Of a stretch of 64,000 nt of DNA, positions 60,501 to 64,000 are shown piece by piece. A program made the position numbers and the translations under genes. Source of the stretch: Nilaparvata lugens (lineage: Eukaryota; Arthropoda; Insecta; Hemiptera; Delphacidae); contig NC_052518.1 in assembly GCF_014356525.2 (NCBI RefSeq), positions 100,188,767-100,252,766 on the forward strand. The letters run 5' to 3'. Each line of letters starts with the position of its first letter. Within the stretch, counting starts at the first letter, position 1. The notes under the pieces were generated by a model. It was not told the origin of the DNA. It ran no database searches and saw only the letters and a list, made by a program, of their open reading frames with translations.

Positions 60501-60622
60501 CTGTTGCTCCTCTCGGCGTTTTGTGCAGCAATATGACTTTTCCTGATTGATGTAAGCGGCAACTTCGGGCTGCTGCAAAACCTCTTCAGGCCTCCAACGT
60601 TGTTCAGTAATAATCGCATCAT
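57575..60622 (-). CDS. PITRM1: Presequence protease, mitochondrial (M16C zinc metallopeptidase)
   Basis: The protein degrades cleaved mitochondrial targeting peptides and other short unstructured peptides, including amyloid-type ones, in the matrix. From the ATG at 60622 it has 1015 residues, close to the animal family (just over 1000). The inverted zinc motif HILEH is at residues 108-112 (zinc ligands H108 and H112, catalytic E111), and the third ligand E209 is in FNEMKG, with the family's 97-residue spacing. NAFTGPDYTFYPFS and EGWRLE are family blocks. The M16C-associated region lies in the middle. EKGGAYGSG near residue 875 carries the R874/Y880 substrate pair of the C-terminal half. The N-terminus (MMRLLLNNVGGLKRF) is basic and amphipathic, like a matrix signal. 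An upstream in-frame ATG at 60703 is rejected because a 3' splice site lies between. The coding region has no introns and no damage. Confidence 0.95.
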   Translation of the reverse strand: MMRLLLNNVGGLKRFCSSPKLPLTSIRKSHIAAQNAERSNSEVYAEGDCIEGFIVKRRYDVPDLFLKCIELEHLKSGAEYLHLQREDSNNVFGIGFKTIPFDSSGVAHILEHLVLCGSEKYPCRDPFMKMLNRSQATYINAFTGPDYTFYPFSTMNNSDYKNLMSVYLDAVFRPKLRNLDFLQEGWRLENETIDDPNSPIIFKGVVFNEMKGAFSENVNVFYMNVLNNLMPSHTYGVVSGGDPLKIPSLTYDNLKRFYSDYYHPSNARFYSYGNFPLRHNLRFINEEYLSKVDKVESKKSEVPSESRWLEPKRKHIYCQKDVMADPEKQSYIDISHACCDITDIQECFVLELVSTLLLDGPNSALYKSLVEPGIASGFNPVTGFTNFTKTTALNVALQGLNDKDFDWAINTFDKSIEEVIEKGFDQRQLEGILHNIELSIKHQSEDFGIKMLTFVNSVWNHGGSVRTLLNVNDRLTSLKKDMTDDSKYLQKIVEKYLKNNSHRLILTMSPKENFDSILQQEESDLLKTKIESLEEKDIEAMRSTNLLLKDHQDKKDDVSVLPTLTMADINKEIERVDLKNITLSGVPVQMSLQPTNGLVYVRGLINAHHLSDECKLMLPLFCHVATEMGTASKDYREMDLLIKSVSESFNFSHNIVESLNNVRGFEESVMFSSFCLNRNLEEMLSLWLGLFHYMAVDQAERFKTLVTILAADCLNGIADQGHAYSMNLASSLVSPAFQRKELSSGITYVKKLQEIAQSDPEESLHFIRIISSQLLNKERLRTALNFSPPDEDNVLKHHSSFCDALSGSFRESNYETFDSLIADSSNKGVHHVIPFQIGYAAKSCVTVPFEHSDFAPLRVLCQLLSAKYLLPVVREKGGAYGSGCRITNGGVINFFSYKDPNPVQSLDVFDQSLTWLMKKEFSKNDIQEAKLGVFKSLDLPVPPGNKGLSAFISGLSDDKLQRHRTSLINVSEEDVMRAAQKYLNLDSNLPEGRAVIGPLNKNVLKRSNESWQIIE

Positions 60623-60660
60623 TTTGGTTGATTTTCTGCAACAGAGAATGGAAGGGGAAA
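60623..60660 (-). other. 3' splice site upstream of the PITRM1-like start
   Basis: The minus strand reads TTCCCCTTCCATTCTCTGTT then GCAG, ending at 60636. Thirteen leader bases follow before ATGATG. A strong pyrimidine tract plus CAG marks an intron end, so at least one 5' non-coding exon lies further right. I could not place its donor. Confidence 0.75.
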
Positions 60661-60773
60661 AATAAACAATTGATAACTTTCGTGGTAGCCTACATAAATT
60701 CAAGTATTTGTAAAGTCATAAAATAACCTCAGATTACATATATTTTAGAAGATAGATTTCCCAGATGACAGTT

Positions 60774-61301
60774 TATAGTGAGTTCCAAGTTACAATGGCA
60801 GTGAAATAGGTTAGAATGTATTAATTACATTCCATAACCTACAATCAAAGATTGTAATAAAAAATAGGCCTATTACTATAATAAAGATTATTGACTGTGA
60901 TAACAAAGATATTGTGATGGGTGACATATTCACATGTGGTAGAAATGGCAGTGGAGAAATATAGAAGAACAGTGTGGTCGATTCACAGCCTTGCCACTGC
61001 CTTCTATAGAGGATAGCTGATACCGGTATATCTGATGTAATATTAACGATTCATTCTTGTTTGAAATAATCAATCATAGGCTATTTTATATGATTTATAA
61101 TATTTTTCAATGATTTAATAAAAAAAATCCACAATTGAGATTAAATCATTTGTTAATTATGTTTCTACATTGTTGAAAAACGATCTAGCAACTTTGCAGA
61201 GCTGGAAAAGGATAGCGCTATTTGCTTTGTCGAATGGTAGACAAGGATAGCAGCACCAATTTTAATCAAATACAGCCATTATAACAAGAATCTCACTATA
61301 G
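60774..61301. mobile_element. Short DNA element, TAGTGAGGTCCACG family, long form
   Basis: About 528 bp with diverged ends (TATAGTGAGTTCCAAGTTAC and AATCTCACTATA). The interior has CTATAGAGGATAGCTGATAC and ATACCGGTATATC. It sits about 140 bp from the splice acceptor of the PITRM1-like gene, probably inside its 5' intron. Confidence 0.75.
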
Positions 61302-61574
61302 ACCTTGTATAACCTAGACGTTTGTTGCCTATCAACTTGGAGCTTGATGGTTATTTTCGTTTGAAATTAATGAATTATATCTGTCACCTCATTAACCATA
61401 CACAAGTAATCAATTTCATAAATTTAGGCCTATATATTTTGTTGGGAGAGATCCTGTTTGCTTGATATTTTCATAAATAAATAAATATAAGCTTCTTTAG
61501 CAGAAAATATAATTATGAATAGACATTTATTTATTTTATAATAAATAAATGCAATTGATTTGGATACTATACGT

Positions 61575-61960
61575 ATAGGGAGGTCCACGTTATAATGGCT
61601 GTATTTGATCAACAATGGTGATGATATCCTCGTTTGTCATTCGACAAAGCAGATAGCACAATCCTTTTCTAGATCCGCAACGTTGAAAGATCATATTTAT
61701 TAACAAAGGCATATAATTAGCAATCTAATAACTATTATTATTCAATCCCAATTATGGAAATTTATTATTTAATTCATAATTGAAAAAAAATATTTTCTTG
61801 ACGAATACAATATAATTAATTATTTTAAATAAACAGTTTATATTGGATCAGATATACCGGTATTAGCTATCCTCTATAGAAGGCAGTGGCAAGGAAGAGA
61901 ATTGGAAACGCCATTCTCCTACCTTTCTCCACTGCCATTATAACGTGGACCTCATTATAG
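61575..61960. mobile_element. Short DNA element, TAGTGAGGTCCACG family, middle-length form
   Basis: About 386 bp. The ends TATAGGGAGGTCCACGTTAT and AACGTGGACCTCATTATA are intact. The interior matches the long form. Confidence 0.85.
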
Positions 61961-63005
61961 ACTGTTCAACTATTATATTATCAGCATGAATATCAAACTG
62001 AATCTTGAATAATCATTCTGAACCTAATTCTAATTATAACAATATTATTAAGAATCTACTATTAAAGTAATCTCTAACACAGCAACATCTCTCAAATTTT
62101 AATACTGCATCAATTTTTTTATTCCCCTAAACTTCTCTAAATACACTTCTTCATATGAGCTTTATCCATGCTTATTTATTAAGTGCCTTATGCAAAACTA
62201 AAGAAAATTAATATGGCAGCAAAATTGGGTATTTTAATAACGGTGAGCTCTAAAACATAGGTGAAATTAAACGATGATTAGATTATAATGGAACTACTTC
62301 AATCCGTCCGAAGACACAACCACAGCTATACTTTAAAGGTACGCCTCTACTAGTTACAAAACTCAACAAGGGAAATTGATAAATGATTTAGAATTGCTTC
62401 ATGGAATAAGTTATACATCTCAATTGACATTAGACTCATTAATCTTCCAGTTTTCCAAAGCGATCAACTCAAATTATAGGATAATAATATCTAAAATTGA
62501 GATCCATCCTCCCAAAACTTCTTGTTTGAAAAGACCTAATTGTTTTAAAGACTTCTTGTTTTAAAAGACCTTCACCTAAACGGAATTTTTTATTTTTTTA
62601 TTTATAATTTTTACAAAGTAGCACTGATTGGGTATATAACATATCAACAGGCTCCAAGAATAAATTCTCCTACAATCTACAATTATTTCAAGCTTCTCGC
62701 TTGTGCCCATACTGAACGGGCGAAATTTCGGTTGCACTTTTTTACTAGTTACAGAACGCAAAGCCTCTTAATGACTGTTTTCTCTCAAAGCCTCAACGCT
62801 GTTTTCTCTTATGGCGGAATTCCGCGTATTAGTTTTCCCCATAAAAGACTGTTTTCTATAAAGAGCGGAAAAAATCCTATTCCGTCCGTAAAGTATGTAT
62901 AGAGACCTAATAGAATGAGATGATTAAAGATTTACGCCAACCAGCGAAATTCAAACACAAGACCAGGTAGCGCTTGCAGACTGAAGGACTGAATGGTGCA
63001 ACGCA
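61961..63005. other. No gene seen
   Basis: AT-rich sequence with a small duplication of ACTTCTTGTTT.AAAAGACCT near 62516-62570. Hidden 5' exons of the PITRM1-like gene could lie here or further right, but I cannot place one. Confidence 0.4.
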
Positions 63006-63378
63006 TATTGTGAGGTCCACGTTATAATGATAGTATTTGATTAACATCGGTGTTGTTAACCCAGTCTATCATTCGACAAAGCAGATAGCGCTATCCTTTT
63101 CTAGCTCCGCAACGTTGCCAAATCGTTTATTAACAATGTGTAATTATAATTAATTAACAACATATTTACTCTCAATTATTATGGAATCTATGAAAATAAT
63201 ATACTTTCTTGACGAATAAAATTCAATTGATTAGGTATTTCAAACAAGAATGAACAGTTGATATTACATAAAATATACCGGTATCAGCTATCCTCTGTAG
63301 AAGGCAGTGGTAGGGCAGATAATCTACAACGTTGTTCTCCTATCTTTCTCCACTGACATTATAACGTGGACCTCACTG
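63006..63378. mobile_element. Short DNA element, TAGTGAGGTCCACG family, middle-length form
   Basis: About 373 bp. The ends TTGTGAGGTCCACGTTATAA and ATAACGTGGACCTCACT are intact. The interior has GCAGATAGCGCTATCC and ATACCGGTATCAGC. Confidence 0.85.
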
Positions 63379-63426
63379 GAATCCATTAGTCTAATCTGGC
63401 CGGCAAATGATAAAAACAATACCTAC

Positions 63427-63742
63427 TTAAGGTGCAATTCCTTAGAGGCGTGTCGAGACGCGCGCGGCTATAAGCGGGCAGCTCGAGACGTGTCGTTAAA
63501 GTCACGGCTAGAGTACATAACCTATAAATTTATTAGATTCAATGACTCATTGGATTATTATGTTGTATGAACGTTAAGCCGACAGATGAATTATAAGTGT
63601 TGGCTACCATATTGCTTTTACGATTCATATCTAATGAATAACGAATCTAATGAATTCATCAGTTATATGCTCTAACCGTGACGGCTCTAACCTAACAACG
63701 CGTCTCGACACACCTGCTTTTAGGAATAGCCTAGCACCTTAG
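63427..63742. mobile_element. Imperfect inverted-repeat element, about 315 bp
   Basis: TAAGGTGCAATTCCTTAGAG at the left pairs imperfectly with AGGAATAGCCTAGCACCTTA at the right. GGCGTGTCGAGACGCG and CGCGTCTCGACACACC pair further in. It is CpG-richer than its surroundings and could be mistaken for a promoter. Confidence 0.6.
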
Positions 63743-64000
63743 GTCAATCCAAACTTCAATGTAACCTAGGGTAACAATAAAAATAAAACTAATAATTAGG
63801 TAGTACCCCCTTTTTTAAAACACCGTCTACTTCTTTTAAAAACACAAAAAACTTCTTTACATTAGTAAAACCATATCTAAGTTACCTAAATTATATTTCG
63901 ACGCCTGATCCCATCTTCTGGTGAACTATCGTAATATATTGTAGGGTAAAATATGTACAAGATTAATCCTATTAGCGATTGGTAAAATTTATTGAACTGA
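63743..64000. other. No feature seen
   Basis: AT-rich end of window with no recognisable gene or repeat. Confidence 0.5.

Noticed and set aside
63427..63742. CpG-rich patch as promoter of the PITRM1-like gene
   Set aside because: Opposed end repeats show it is an inverted-repeat element. A promoter there is not excluded but not supported.
1..64000. CRISPR array, operon, bacterial or plasmid features
   Set aside because: No evenly spaced direct repeats with unique spacers and no prokaryotic gene organisation. Splice signals, LINEs and SINEs mark a eukaryotic genome.

Overview
The window is 64 kb of AT-rich, repeat-dense eukaryotic DNA. It has long gene-free stretches, splice signals, insect-type non-LTR retrotransposon remnants and many short DNA elements. 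The only complete protein gene is a mitochondrial presequence protease (PITRM1/PreP) of animal type. This fits an insect with a large genome. A hemipteran such as a planthopper is my guess from repeat style, not something the sequence proves.

Layout. 0-17 kb holds fold-back elements, tandem repeats, a Helitron-like element, a decayed reverse transcriptase and a satellite-like array. 17-36 kb holds Helitron-like pieces and two striking families of hairpin retro-elements. The first family has long palindromes with short loops carrying hammerhead-ribozyme-like cores (30.6 and 33.5 kb, with relatives at 0.2, 24.2 and 44.7 kb). The second is a SINE-like fold-back family, one member of which carries two tRNA-like units head to head (34.3-34.8 kb). 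36-48 kb is mostly unique sequence plus two large fold-back elements (39.0 and 45.0 kb). At 48.5-49.2 kb the minus strand looks like a promoter, leader and first coding exon with a signal-peptide-like N-terminus, of unknown gene. 50-55 kb holds short inverted-repeat elements and two decayed LINE pieces facing away from each other. 56.4-57.4 kb is a dimeric tandem array. It lies just downstream of the PITRM1-like gene (57.6-60.6 kb, minus), whose whole coding region is one exon preceded by a clear 3' splice site. Three copies of one short DNA-transposon family lie upstream of it.

How the parts relate. There is no operon-like logic. The gene content is one housekeeping mitochondrial protease and possibly one secreted or membrane protein. 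Everything else is mobile DNA, often nested: a SINE in a LINE 3' region, a short DNA element in a SINE, a SINE in a Helitron, and a short DNA element in a local repeat. These nestings expose target-site duplications and so define element ends. The best candidates for something undescribed are the hammerhead hairpin family (four members share flanking duplications of 13-16 bp, a tail of about 36-48 nt and a long palindrome) and the double-headed tRNA-like fold-back SINE.
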